A DNA stretch of 64,000 nucleotides, from assembly GCA_003290165.1 (NCBI GenBank), contig QNQO01006232.1, forward strand, positions 248,001 to 312,000, written 5' to 3'. Under the pieces are notes generated by a model. That model made no database searches. It was not told the origin of the DNA and saw only the letters and a program-made list of their open reading frames with translations. Below, one piece after another: positions 22,108 to 34,071 of this stretch (position 1 is the first letter of the stretch; each line of letters opens with the position of its first letter). Position numbers and translations under genes: made by a program. Source of the stretch: Berberis thunbergii (taxonomy: Eukaryota > Streptophyta > Magnoliopsida > Ranunculales > Berberidaceae).

Positions 22108-23580
22108 TTTGTTGAGTCTTATTGTTGCAAGAGTTTGATATTGAGATTCAGAACAAGAAGGGTTCCAAAAATGTTATAGCTGACCATTTGTCTAGACTTC
22201 TTGTAGAATCATCCACTGCAGATGTGCCCTTGAATGAATCCTTTCCTGATAAGCAATTACTTGTTATCTCCCAGTTACCTTGGTATGCAGATATTGTGAA
22301 TTACCTTGTTACAAGTCAACTCCCTTCTAATTGGACTAAACAAGATAAGACTAAATTTCTTGCTGAGGTCAGACATTTCTTCTGGGACGATCCTTATTTA
22401 TTTAAGTATTGTCCCGATCAGGTAGGAGATGTGTTCCAGATAGTGAATTTCATAGTATCATTTCCTTTTGTCATGATCAGGCGTGTGGAGGTCACTTTAG
22501 TTCTCAAAAACAGCTGCAAAGATTTTGCAGTGTGGCTTTTATTGGCCGAATATTTTTCGGGACACCCATGCATTTTGTGCTACATGTGATAGATGCCAAC
22601 GAATGGATTCCATTTCTCGTAGGAATATGATGCCTCTCACTAACATTCTCATTGTGGAGATTTTTTATGTTTGGGGTATTGATTTCATTGGACATTTCCC
22701 TCCATCATTTGGCTATCTTTACATTCTGTTAGCTGTTGATTATGTTTCCAAATGGGTAGGCAGTGCCTTGTAAAATGAATGACCACAAGGTTGTGGTCAA
22801 ATTTCTAAAAGATAACATCTTCTCTCGTTTTGGTACTCCGCGTGCTGTTATAAGTGATGGTGGTTCTCATTTTTGTAATAGACCGTTTGAACTGCTAGTT
22901 AAGAAATACTCCATCACTCATAAAGTAGGTAATCCATATCATCCACAAACAAGTGGGCAAGTTGAAATATTCAATTGAGAAATTAAACATATTTTAGAGA
23001 AAACTGTTCGACCAGACCGTAAGGATTGGTCACAACGTCTGAATGACGCTATTTGGGCTTATAGGACAGCGTTTAAGACCCCGCTTGGAATGTCTCCATA
23101 TAGACTTTTTTTTGGTAAGGCATGTCATTTGCCTGTAGAGTTAGAACATCGTGCTTACTGGGCTATCAAGACATTTAATTTTGATATAGGTGAGGCTGGA
23201 TCACATCATAAGCTCTACCTTGATGAGTTAAAAGAGATTAGGAATGATGCTTACCAAAGTGCTAAAGTCTACAAAGAACGGACGAAGGTGTTTCATGATA
23301 AATCCATTCTTCGCAAGTCCTTTGAACCTTTCCAAAAGGTTTTGTTATTTAACTCTTAGTTGCATCTATTTCCTGGCAAGTTGTGATCCCGATGGTCTAG
23401 ACCTTACACGGTGAAAACAGTGTTTCCACATGCTGTGGAGATTGTTGATCCTAAAAATGGTCGTGCTTTTAAAGTCAATGGTCAGCATCTTAAACCATTT
23501 TTAGAGTTGCCTACATCAGAAGTCGAGGTTGATGTGTTGTTATTAGAGGATCCTGTGTACTCAGATTGAGGAAGCATATA
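22108..23580 (+). pseudogene. Athila-like RNase H end and integrase
   Basis: Continues with [19 protein letters not shown] (RNase H end), then an integrase zinc-finger region in shifted frames ([12 protein letters not shown] and [11 protein letters not shown]), the catalytic core (DFIGHFPPSFG, VISDGGSHFCNRPF and NPYHPQTSGQVE) and the family C-terminal part ([28 protein letters not shown]). Frameshifts near 22440 and 22760 and stops at 22976 and 23357 inactivate it. Confidence 0.88.
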
Positions 23581-25696
23581 TGTCGAGCTGACGACGTTAA
23601 ACCAAGAGCTCCTAGGAGGCAGCCCAGCTTCAGTTGTGTCATTATGGTTAGTCTGGATTGATTTTTGAGTTCTTTCTAGTTGCATTTCACTCATACTTGT
23701 TAGCTCCGTAACAATTTTGACTTACAACTGATACATGTAATTTTTTTAATTTTTTAATTTTTTTGTTTTTTTCATTTGTGTCCTGTATTGTTTTTATCAA
23801 TTTATCATGATGAGCCCACAGTTATTGTCTCTGAGCGTTCATTGGTGGAAGATTTCGTCGAAATTGGTAAAAACTTTCCCATGGTTTATATCACTTTAAC
23901 TCTCATCTTTTCTTTTTCCTACATTTGTCATGATCATCATTTTATACATTGAGGACAATGTTTGAGTTTTTCTGCATTTTTCAAGAAATTTTGAACTAAA
24001 ATTTATTTCACAATTTACTATTGTATTCTACTCAATCTCCATTGAATACATAGTTAATTATAAATGTGTGAAAATTTTTGATTTGAAAATGCATTCAAAA
24101 TCTAAGTTTCTTTCTAATGAAGAGGATGTGCTTTCAAGTATACCTTTAAATTTGAGGAATGCATGCTTTCACTTGTCACTTTTATATATCAAAAGGAAAA
24201 CATATGGTTTGATATAATCCTTAAGTTAGGTCTATTTCATGAGATTTTTTCAACTCGATTACTTTTTGCACTATAAGCCATATTAGCATGATTTGAAGTT
24301 GATGAGTGAGATATGAGCTAGAAAACCTTAGAATAATAATGGAGACTTAACCCATGAAAGTTTTTAGCCATTCTTTTCTTTCTGAGGGTTAGATAAATAT
24401 ACTCTAATTTTTCTTGAGTTCGCATTAAGTCGTTGATGATCTCATTTTTCTTATTTTTTTAATCAATTGCTTTGAAAATGACATTAAAATTAAATTATTG
24501 CACTAGAACTTTTTAGTTTATTTAGTTGAGATGTCATAATAACAACCTAAACTTAAGAAATGATGTAGGAAAGTTTTTCTTACACCTTTTCTAGCCTTTT
24601 ACTTACCCACTCATTAGTTCCCTTTTGAAGCCCTTTGAGCCGTTAATAGCGTTTTATTTGTTAACTCCTTATCAATACCCAATTTATCTAATAATGTATA
24701 TGGATGAATGTTAGTTGGAAATGGGCAAATAGAAATAGCAGAGTCAAATATACCATGAGTCCTCAGTGTTGAAACATTCTATTGAGTAGAAGAGGAAAAG
24801 CATGTAGTTGATCTAAAAAAAAAAATTGAAAAAAAAAATTGAAGAAAGTAATTGATGGTTAGAACATTGATTTACTCTTCATAGCCCTTGTGTTAGTTTA
24901 ATGGGTGTATACATTCTTAGAGATTTTTCGTATACTTTTTTTTTCCATTCTTTGTTAGCCATTACCTAAGCCCCATTACAGCCTATTAAAGTCCTAGTTG
25001 ATCTTAAGAGATGGTTAGTTTCGTAGATGTGGAGATTAAATAAATAAGAACTATGGTATATGATTTAACATTCTCAAAAGTAATTGATATTTCTGTCCAT
25101 GAGATCATGTTCATTCCATTCTTGAAAAGTCCGTTCTTCATATTATTATATGTGAGATGATTGTTTTCCATTATTTACTCTTTTTCTCAAATATAAACTG
25201 AGTGAAATACCAAATCTCTGAATGTTTTATTGTGAGTGACATGAGAGGTTTGAAGTCAAAACAAACTTTCTACAGGAGATTTAGTAATTATTTTACTCTA
25301 AAATGAAAAGTTATGTTGATAAGGCAATGCACACACACACTTCGAGTTGGAAATAATTGATGAAATTTATTTAACCTTTGGGTATTATTAAATTATTGTG
25401 AGACCCTTTGATATATTCTTGTGAGACTATTAGTTGTTTTCAAAAAAATTTGGCAATTAGATTCTTACTCTGAAGATAATAGATCGACTTACCATGTTTT
25501 GGAAATTTATTGAGTCATAATGTTTGTGGGTAACATTTCTAAAAACCCTCACGAGACTATAACTCGTCCACTAGAGGTAATCTAGGGATTTAAAGCCTTG
25601 TTGCACGTTTAAGGTAAGTGCAACCAATGATTTCTGCGAAAGTGAGTTAGAATTTTATTTCTATTGGTTTGCTCGAGGACTAGCAAAATATAGGTT
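23581..25696 (+). other. Athila-like 3' non-coding region
   Basis: Starts with GAGCTGACGACGTTAAACCA, a phrase typical of the post-pol region of this lineage. It is AT-rich with no envelope-like frame. Confidence 0.6.
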
Positions 25697-25703
25697 TGGG
25701 GGT
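25693..25703 (+). promoter_or_regulatory. Polypurine tract
   Basis: AGGTTTGGGGG lies a few bases before the LTR start TGATATTCACC, the usual plus-strand priming arrangement. Confidence 0.7.
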
Positions 25704-25706
25704 ATT

Positions 25707-27531
25707 TGATATTCACCTAATTATTACACAGAATACCACCTAATTTATATTTGTTATTCAGTTTGACAATCTATTTTATATTAATTACTTAAATTTTGTA
25801 TTTTTCAGGATTCAGAGCGTTAACGGATTAATGCGGAGTTCGAGGTGATAATAAGCAATTTGGTATTGACGAGCGGAGACGGGGGTACAGTTAACCCAAC
25901 ACAATTACCCTAATTTTATATAAAACCAAATAACCCTAATTTCTCTGGGGTTCTCTCTTCTCTCTTTTTTCCTCTCTCTCGGGGCTCTTCCAGCCACCAC
26001 ACCAATCCACCCTGTCGGCAATCCTCGCTCGATAGGAGAGCCGGCAGCGCGATAATCCCACCATCACCACCTCCTTCTCATCCTCCACCATCAGCCGCCA
26101 CCTCATCACCTTGTTTCGTACACCCACAGCCGCCACCATCTACCATCCCTCTCTCTGTTCCATCATCCACACCTCCGCCATCCACCATCAGACGCACCAC
26201 CACCGCGATAGGAGCAGAAACAGGGAGCACCGCCCCTGTTTCTCTCCCTCCTTTCTGTTATCTGTCGCTCGTCTCTCTCGACCCTCCTTCTTGTTTTCCT
26301 CTCTTCTCCACGGTCTCTCCCTCCTCCACTTCTCTATTTCTACTCCTTCATCACAACCAGACCACGCAACCACCGCCATCACCGCTACGAAACAGACCTC
26401 GCGACAGAGCACCGCCCTGTTTTCTTCTCTCGCCCATTCTCGTCTTCTCTCCCATCTCTCTCTCTCTCTGCCTGTTATTCTTCTTCAGCAATGCGAGCCA
26501 CCATCACCACCATCTCTTTCGCACTGAAACAAAAGAACAACAGCAATAACAGGGAGCGCCTCCCTGTTTCACCGCCCCTGTTCCTCGTCCTCCTTCGCAT
26601 TTTTGTTATCTCGTTGTTTCTTCACTCTCTCTATCTTCTTGCAAGTACCGAAGCCAGTTAGGGAGAAGGGGAAGCTCGCGAAGACGAAGCAGCAGCGGCG
26701 GAGCAGAGTTGGTTTTCAAATCAATTTTGGTTATTTGCACCCCAGTGTTTACTCTGAGCCACACCACGAGGAGATGACCACCGCTACCATGATCAGCTAA
26801 ACCCTTCGCCAAGGCTAAGATGAAACCAATTGGGTTTCAAGAGTATGTTTTAGTTTAACTTTTTATTTTATTATGTGCTTAACTGCAAAATACATTTAAT
26901 TTCTGAATATTAGTAAATTATTTTCACCGATTATATTGGATTTGATCTAGACTAGTCGGTAGTTAGAGTTTTCTTTACTAATATTTAAAGCATCAGTTTT
27001 AATTGGTAAGTTAGACTTGTGATTGAGTGTGTCGTAATAAAACACTCAATGTTAGGAGTTGAAACTTAATAAATTAGATTTGTGATTGAGTGTGTCGTAA
27101 TAAGACACTCAATGCTAGGAGTCTATAATTTATGTTGAAGTTAATTGTAACATTGAATTTTAAAACTGAATTGTTCTTAACGATCACATCATCGATGCAA
27201 GCAAGGGATTCTCATCCCTAAAGCTTCTCGCTTTAGAAGATAATAAGTTAGATTAAAATAACTTGAAAAACTGAATTGGTGGATTCAATGTCTTGGTTTC
27301 CCTTCTCATATTCTTAAAAACTTTTTATTTTTCATTTTTTAGTTTAGATATTTTGATTGATGTAATTCCCATTTAAATTAATTTAAGTCAACTCTGAAAT
27401 TTAATTGCAACCACAGTCCTTATGGGATCGACCTGTACTTGCCATTGTCTACCAGTTAGACACTGTGCACTTGCAGTTATTAAGACTAGGTTAAATTAAC
27501 ATATCTATTAAGGTTAGTTAAATCTGCATCA
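25707..27531 (+). repeat. Athila-like 3' LTR
   Basis: Runs from TGATATTCACC to AAATCTGCATCA, about 1.8 kb, the expected length for this lineage. It contains a C/T-rich transcribed leader (25935-26560) whose open frames on both strands are compositional. Near the end is GGGATCGACCTGTACTTGCC, shared in type with the solo LTR at 34072. Confidence 0.8.
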
Positions 27532-27724
27532 GATCACATAGAACTCAAAGCACCAATAGTGCACGAGTTCGATTCTCATACCTAACATTTTAATATTTAT
27601 TTATTTTTCTTTAATTGTTGGTGGTGGTGATTAGACATCTAAGTATAAATGATGAAAAATTAAGGGTGATCATGTTTTGACAAGTTTTAAATTTTATCGT
27701 GCCAACGGCACGGGGAATACCCAA
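27531..27724 (+). mobile_element. Helitron-like unit 1, 5' truncated
   Basis: Begins inside the unit at GATCACATAGAA and ends with hairpin CGTGCC-AAC-GGCACG and GGGAATACCCAA. Confidence 0.65.
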
Positions 27725-28002
27725 TCAATTATACAAATCAGGATGTTGTTTGGGGTTGGAGATAAAAGACGGCTAAGATTTACCTAAATATAAATATCCA
27801 ACAAATCGTATAAAGCTGAAAGCACCAAGAGTGCATGGGTTTGATTCACATACCCAACATTTTGATATTTATTTATTTTTCTTCAATATATTGTGAATGG
27901 TGGAGATTAGGCATGTAAATATGAAGGATGAAAACTTAAGGGTGATCATGTTTTGACAAGTTTTAAACTTTTATCGTGCAAACGACACGGGGAATACCCT
28001 AG
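27725..28002 (+). mobile_element. Helitron-like unit 2
   Basis: Short subtype. The 3' hairpin CGTGCA-AAC-GACACG is imperfect and is followed by GGGAATACCCTAG. Confidence 0.7.
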
Positions 28003-28394
28003 TTATATATACAAAACAAGATGGTGTTTAGGGTAGGAGATAAAAGACAGCTAAAATTTAACTAAATATATTAATCTAACGGATCACATAGAACTTAAAA
28101 AACCAATAGATAAGTTTGTAGATAAACATAGTTCATCTAAGATTTGTTTCATCTAATGGTTGATACTTAAAATTAGCCTTTTCTGTTTTACCTTCAATCA
28201 ATCCCCAATAAGATTGCATAGGTTCAATTCTCATACCCAACATTTTGATATTTATTGACCTTCATGTTTAAACTTTATCATGTTATTTTGATATTTAAAT
28301 TTTAAATCTTGATATTCTAATATTTATTTATCTTGATAAACTCTATTTATCATGTTAAACTTTTATCGTGCTAATGGCATAAAAAGTACTCTAG
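28003..28394 (+). mobile_element. Helitron-like unit 3
   Basis: Long subtype with the insert GATAAGTTTGTAGATAAAC. Its 3' hairpin is decayed (CGTGCTAATGGCAT) and it ends TACTCTAG. Confidence 0.7.
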
Positions 28395-28617
28395 TCTATA
28401 TTACAATTCAAAATGGTGTTTTAAATTGAAAAAAAAACGACGACTGCGATTTACTCAAATTTAAAAATCAACCGGATCAAATAGAACTTAAAAAAACCAA
28501 TAGATAAGTTTTTAGATAAACATAGTTCATGGTTAAGATTTGTTTCATCTAATGGTTGAAACTTAAAGTTAGCATTTCTGTTTTACCTACAATCAATCCC
28601 CAATAAGAGTACATAGG

Positions 28618-28934
28618 TAGGGATGGCAGTGGGGCGGATTTTTACGGATATCGGCCCCACCCAATCCATTTGAGGCGGTTTTGGATATGGCTGAATGGGT
28701 TTTCGGGTGGTTTCGGGTATCCAAAAAATATTCGTTCACTATTCGGGGCGGATACGGATTTGGCCATATCCGCCCCGCGGATATCCGTTTAACCAACAAA
28801 TTTACAAAAATGCCCTTCGCCTATATAAAGGATTAACCTTTTACTTTTTTCACAAATCACTCACAAATCACAGCCTCACACACCCTCACCAAACGCTCAC
28901 CTCGCCCTCACGCCCTCATCATTTTCATTCGCTC

Positions 28935-28965
<31 letters not shown>

Positions 28966-29964
28966 CAAACGCTCCTCCCCTCACCCTCACCAACTCCCTC
29001 TCACAGACACAGAGAGCACAAGCTCTCATCTCACTCTCAGAGCAGCGTCGCCCTCCCTCACGCAGCGCGGCCGTGACTCGCGAGATCCTCCCTGCTGCTC
29101 CCCTCACGCCGCGAGAGATCTGCCTCCCTCACACCGCGTCGACCTCGAGATGTCCCTCACACAGCGTCGACCACGAGATCTGCCTCCCTCGCAGAAAGAT
29201 CTCCCTCTCACAGAGATCGCCCCTTCTCCTTCCCCAGATCTCCTTCTCCTTCTCCTTCCGATCTGATCTTAGCAATAAGATCTTAGATCCAGATCTAAGA
29301 TCTGATCAAATTTGATCTTGGATCTGATCAAATTTGATCTTCGATCTGATCTGAGATCTGATCCGAGATTAGATCATCAGATCCGAGATCTCTGATCTGA
29401 TTTCAGATTTCATCAGATCTGATCTCGATCTCAGATCTGATGAGATCTCGATCTCAGGTCTCATCAGATCTGATCTGATCTCGATCTCATCAGATCTGAT
29501 TTGATTTGATCTCCATTTCGATCTCATCATATCTGATCTCGATCTTAAAGTTCAGATCAGATCTGATCTGATTTTTTATTTGGTAATTTATTGTAATTTT
29601 AGATCGAATTTGTTGTAAATTTTAGATTTTTTTTTTGTTTTGTAATTTGTTTATATTAGAAATTCAAATATCTGTTTTTTTTTTTTAATTTGTTGTATGT
29701 TTTTTTTTAAATTTGTTGTATGTTTTTTTTTTTTTAATATTTGTTGTATGTTTTTTTAATGTATTTGATCGTAAAACTGTAGAAAGAAATTTTCATGCGG
29801 ATATCGGGGCAGGGCGGATATCCGCAAATCCGTCTGGGGGCGGGGACGGTTTTGAAAAATAATACCAAACGGATATGCGGGGCGGATTTTAATCCCCGCA
29901 ATTTTCAGCGGGGCGGGGATGGATTTGCTTAAATCCGCCCCAATCCGCCCCATTGCCATCCCTA
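28618..29964. mobile_element. Non-autonomous hAT element, 1347 bp
   Basis: Ends TAGGGATGGCAGTGGGGCGG and CCGCCCCATTGCCATCCCTA are inverted with one mismatch. A perfect 8-bp duplication TACATAGG is at 28610-28617 and 29965-29972. Subterminal DNA is rich in GCGGATATCCG. The middle holds CCCTCACC repeats (28930-28990) and a GATC-rich tract. The open frame 28695-29315 is a low-complexity Ser/Pro reading with no transposase. Confidence 0.93.
29262..29575. repeat. GATC-rich degenerate repeat tract
   Basis: About 300 bp made almost only of AGATCTGATCT, GATCTCGATCTC and related words, so nearly every stretch is self-complementary. It is internal to the hAT element and followed by T-rich DNA to 29760. 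Confidence 0.9.
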
Positions 29965-30130
29965 TACATAGGTTTGATCCTCATACCCAACATTTTGATA
30001 TTTATTGATCTTCATATTTAAACTTTATCATGTTATTTTAAATATTTAAATTTTAATATTTATTTATCTTGATAAATTCTATTTATCATGTTAAACTTTT
30101 ATCGTGCCAATGACATGGAAAATACTCTAG

Positions 30131-30452
30131 TCTATATTACAATTCAAAATGGTGTTTTAGATTGGAAATAAATGACGGCTGCGATTTACCTAAATATAAA
30201 AATCCAACGAATCAAATAGAAATTAAAAAATCAATAGATAAGTTTGTAGATAAACATAGTTCATGGTTAATATTTGTTTCATCTTAAAGTTAGTCTTTTT
30301 GTTTTACCTTCAATGAATCATCAATAAGAGTGCATAGGTTCGATTCTCATACCAAATATTTTGGTATTTGTTTATCTTGATATTTAAAGTAGAATAAACT
30401 TCATTTATCGTGTTAAACCTTTATCGTGCTAACGGCACGGGGAATGCCCTAG
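30131..30452 (+). mobile_element. Helitron-like unit 5
   Basis: Long subtype. Hairpin CGTGCT-AAC-GGCACG has one weak pair; ends GGGAATGCCCTAG. Confidence 0.72.
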
Positions 30453-30680
30453 TTTATATTACAAATCAGGATGGTGTTTGAAGTTGGAGATAAAAAAAGG
30501 CTGAGATTTACCCAATTATAAAAATCTAACGGATCACATAGAACCCAAAGCACTAAGAGTGCATGGGTTTGATTCTCGTACCCAATACTTTGATAGTTAT
30601 TATCTTGATATTTAAAGTAGAATAAATTATATTTATCATGTTAAACTTTTATCGTGTCAACGACACGGGGAATACTCTAG
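30453..30680 (+). mobile_element. Helitron-like unit 6
   Basis: Short subtype. Hairpin CGTGTC-AAC-GACACG is perfect and differs from unit 1 by paired changes in both arms. Ends GGGAATACTCTAG. Confidence 0.75.
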
Positions 30681-31710
30681 TCTATATTAGATCATCTCAA
30701 ATGGATCTCCTAAAATAGCCAAAAATCTACTATATGGGGCTCATGTGAGAAAATGCATGCTCCAATGAATCCCCTAAAACATTCCCTATTTTAACTTCAA
30801 TTCCAATTTTCTCCTAAATTTAGAGGCAACCACACCATCTCCTAAATCTGAAGTAACATTAAAATATTTCAATTCTTTAATTTCTCAAATAAAAAACAAA
30901 ACAAAAAAATCAAAATAAAAGGAACTAAATTGAAATTAATAATAGTATAATTATTTAAATTTAAAATAATAGTATAATTAATAATAGTATAATTAAATAA
31001 TTTACTCCCAACTTTTTTGAAATTAATAATAGTATAATTAAAAGTATCTAAATAATAGTATAACTGAAATTAATGATATTATATATTTAAGTTGAAATTA
31101 ATAATAGTACATATTTAATAATATTATAATTGAAATTAATAATAGTATAACTATATTAAGTTGAAATTAATAAAAGTATAATAGTATAATTGAAATTAAA
31201 TTGATATATAAAATAGAAGATATATTTAAATAATGACGAAAAAGTGAAAATAGTTGAAGTGGTGAAGAAATAAGGGGACTCCTAAATTTAACTTTTGGTT
31301 AAAATGGGGGATGGTTGATCCCTTATTTTAACTTTTACCATTGGAGATGGTCTTACAAATCAGAATGGTATTTGAAGTTGGAGATAAAAGACGACTGAGA
31401 TTTATTCAAATATAATAATTTAACGGATAACATAAAATTTAATGCACCAAGAGATAAATTTCATCTAATGGTTGAGATTCGTTTCATCTAATGGTTGAGA
31501 CTTAAAGTTAGCATTTATGTCTTACCTTTAATCAATCCCTAAGAGTGCATGTGTTCGATTCTCATACTCAACGTTTTGATAATTATTTATTTATTTCAAT
31601 TGTTGATGGTGGTGATAGGCATGTAAGTATGAATGATGAAAACTTAAGGGTGATCATGTTTTGACAAGTTTTAAACTTTTATCGTGTCAATGGCACAGGA
31701 AATACCATAG
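30681..31710 (+). mobile_element. Helitron-like unit 7, split by a PIF/Harbinger insertion
   Basis: Starts TCTATATTA, is interrupted at 30690-31352, resumes with TTACAAATCAGAATGG and ends ATACCATAG after hairpin CGTGTC-AAT-GGCACA. Confidence 0.7.
30690..31352. mobile_element. PIF/Harbinger (Tourist-like) element
   Basis: Ends GATCATCTCAAATGG and CCATTGGAGATGGTC are inverted. TTA flanks both sides (30687-30689, 31353-31355), the usual 3-bp target of this superfamily. The interior is AT-rich with repeated TTGAAATTAATAATAGTATA. It has no coding capacity. Confidence 0.88.
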
Positions 31711-32029
31711 TCTATATTAAAAATCAAAATGGTCTTTGAAGTTAGAGACAAAAGACGATTGAGATTTACCCAAATATAAGAATATAACGGATCAAATAGA
31801 ATTCAAAGCACCAAGAAATAAGTTTGTAGATAAACACAGTTCAATGTTGAGATTCGTTTCATCTAATGATTGAGATTTAAATTTAGCATTTATGTCTTAT
31901 CTTCAATCAATCCCCAATAAGAGTGTATGGGTTTGATTTTCATACCAAACATTTTGATATTTAAAGTAAAACAAATTCTATTTATTATGTTAAACTTTTA
32001 TCGTGTCAACAGTACGAAAAATACCCTAA
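31711..32029 (+). mobile_element. Helitron-like unit 8 (last)
   Basis: Long subtype starting TCTATATTAAAAATC. The 3' hairpin is decayed (CGTGTCAACAGTACG) and it ends ATACCCTAA before a host T. Confidence 0.68.
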
Positions 32030-32849
32030 TTTGAAACGAATCGGGACTGTAGGCAACCCAAATGCTTCTGGGATTCCAAGAACACAGCACTACACGTCAA
32101 GACTATCCTCGTAGATGCAGGCTTCTGCATGTCCACGTTTTGTACAAGAACCATAAATTTTTCTTCAAAACTTGAGGTTGGCGCGGCATTGCAAAATCTC
32201 CATGTTCTTCCTTCTAGACCTTGTTCTGTCCCTTAACAGCTACTAGCCGTAAGTACCTTTGTAATTGTGTCACAGTAACGGAAGTCCAACATCAGCATAA
32301 ACCATGCCAGAAGACAAATGCTTGATCATTGTGTATTCTACTTATGTTTACTCCGAGCCAGAGCACTAAACAAGTACAAATTCATGTAACTCCTGAGATA
32401 TATAATAATAGTCATGTATCATATGACCAAAACAAAAGATAATTATGCATGATTTATTTTTAATGGATGATTCACGTTTACTTTACTGATTGATGTAGTC
32501 CTAAAGTAGTACTAGTCAAGTCGCTATTAATTCTTCAAATCCGGACCGGACCCCAATTTTACCCCCCCTGCCTTCTTCTTGTCTTTGATACTAATCTAGC
32601 CATTGTTACACACTGTGTCTGTGTCGGTATGAATATGACACCTGAGATGACGACCAAAACCAGCTTATCATTAGGTGTATGCATGATTGATAAGGTTGTA
32701 CTTACTTTCTTAATGAATTTTACATAGGCCCAACCCAATTCCGCCAATTAAAGTGTAGATGAAAATTCGTAATCAGACTTGTTCCATCCCGATGTGGATC
32801 TATAAATTAGCTGGAAGCCGGTTTAATTTTAATTTTCCCTCTTCAATTT
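32030..32849. other. Non-coding DNA
   Basis: No recognisable exon. The minus-strand frame 32559-32747 has no domain. Confidence 0.4.
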
Positions 32850-33045
32850 TAAATGTACAGACAAAATTGAAATTTTAATTTTATGTTGTATATCTCCATC
32901 AGTTAAACATAACTCATAAAAAGAAGACAAACTTTGATGTCTTTACTAATTTTTTAAATATTTCTTATACAAAGGACATTTTTTTATGATGTATACCGAA
33001 GAAATTTCTTGAAAATGTTACATATTTTTTTGCCCCCAATGAAAT
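32850..33045 (-). repeat. Inverted duplication, outer part of left arm
   Basis: Reverse complement aligns with about 57288-57465, for example ATGGAGATATACAACATAAA, TCAAAGTTTGTCTT and TTTCTTCGGTATACA, at roughly 85-90% by eye. It stops at the GCCCCC run. Confidence 0.8.
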
Positions 33046-34071
33046 AAAATAAAATTGTTGTAATTAAGAAAACGAGTCTTAATAAGAAAAAAGTTCATAG
33101 AAATTTTATCAGTATTTAGCAACGAAATAAATTGATATTTTTCCACTCTAAAGAAACTAGGAGCTTTAAATATAAAAAAATTTCATTATAAGTAACCAAA
33201 TAAATAATTGTAATAACGTGGTAATTAACTAGGGAAAATATAGTTTCATTGTTGAAGAGACATGAACAAGTGTTATAGTGTATTTACTAAGAAAATATTT
33301 ATCAATAATATTAATATTTATTAGCAATGAAATAATTTGATGTAAATGACGTTATTATAACTAACAAACTAAAATTTCGTTGAAATACAAATATTTTGTT
33401 GCTAAATAATGTTGGTGGGAAATTAGTTTTTGAATGAATATTTTTTACCACCTCTTTACAAATAAAAGTTGTCAACAAAAATGATTTTGTTACTAAAAGT
33501 GACAACTCTATGGTTTTTTCAATGAAATTTATTTTTGTTAGAAATAGTAACATATTAAAAAGAAAACAAAAATTGTTAGTAAATAATTATTATTTTTTTG
33601 TAGTGAGTATACAATTTCCAACAAAATAATGATTTGTCGCTATAAAATAGTTAGTGAGCTTTAATGAAAAACAAATTTTCTTGAAAATAATTATCACTTT
33701 TTACCTAGAAAACAACTTGTTAAGAACAAGGTTTTAATTACCAACAAAATCTTATTTCACAGCTACAAAGATTTCATTAAAAATATATTGTTTCCAACAA
33801 AATAAAAAACGTTGCCAATAGTATGACAATTTTCAATGAAATATTATTTTGTTGCTATAAATTAATAAACGAGCTTCAACAAGAAAAATCCTAATGAAAA
33901 AAATTATCAATTATTATCAACGAACCAAATCATTACTAATAATGTGATTATTGTCTAGGAAAACATATTTCCTTACTAAAGAGAGATGAATAAGATTTAA
34001 TATTCGTTAACAATGAAAGTGATTTGTTGTTAAAATTAGTCTTCTTTAGCAACAAAATATTTCATTCCAGA
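33046..34071. repeat. AT-rich CACTA-like subterminal repeat DNA
   Basis: Many short variants of TTTCGTTGCTAAAT and TTGTCGCTATAAAAT, with a CACTA-type end TTTTTTTGTAGTG at 33594-33606. The open frame 33311-33553 is compositional. Related DNA lies at 36375-36613 and 50100-51050. Confidence 0.5.

Larger units (their letters stand above)
19596..27531 (+). mobile_element. 5'-truncated Athila-like Ty3/gypsy retrotransposon
   Basis: Begins with the end of gag, continues through protease, RT, RNase H and integrase, a 2-kb non-coding 3' region, a polypurine tract and a 1.8-kb 3' LTR. The 5' LTR and most of gag are absent. All coding parts carry stops or frameshifts. The left edge coincides with the Tat-like insertion and the hAT transposase remnant. 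Confidence 0.88.
28395..30130 (+). mobile_element. Helitron-like unit 4, split by a hAT insertion
   Basis: Long subtype starting TCTATATTACAA and ending TACTCTAG. The hAT element 28618-29964 interrupts it. Confidence 0.7.
27531..32029 (+). repeat. Head-to-tail array of eight Helitron-like units
   Basis: Each full unit starts near TCTATATTACAAATC and ends with a short hairpin, about nine bases, then CTAG. The CTAG of one unit is followed directly by the TC start of the next. The array is interrupted by a hAT element (28618-29964) and a PIF/Harbinger element (30690-31352). The first unit lacks its 5' part, where the Athila LTR abuts. Confidence 0.75.

Noticed and set aside
26111..26527. 138-codon open frame and its minus-strand partner
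   Set aside because: They lie in the C/T-rich leader of the Athila LTR; open on both strands because of composition, with no domain.
19596..27531. An intact autonomous Athila element
   Set aside because: The 5' LTR and most of gag are missing and every coding part has stops or frameshifts.
28695..29315. 206-codon open frame as a gene
   Set aside because: It is a Ser/Pro/His-rich reading of CCCTCACC and AGATCT repeats inside a hAT element, starting in the subterminal repeat.
27531..32029. CRISPR-like or simple satellite array
   Set aside because: Units are 195-390 bp, vary in length, and have Helitron-type TC starts and hairpin plus CTRR ends; there are no short unique spacers.
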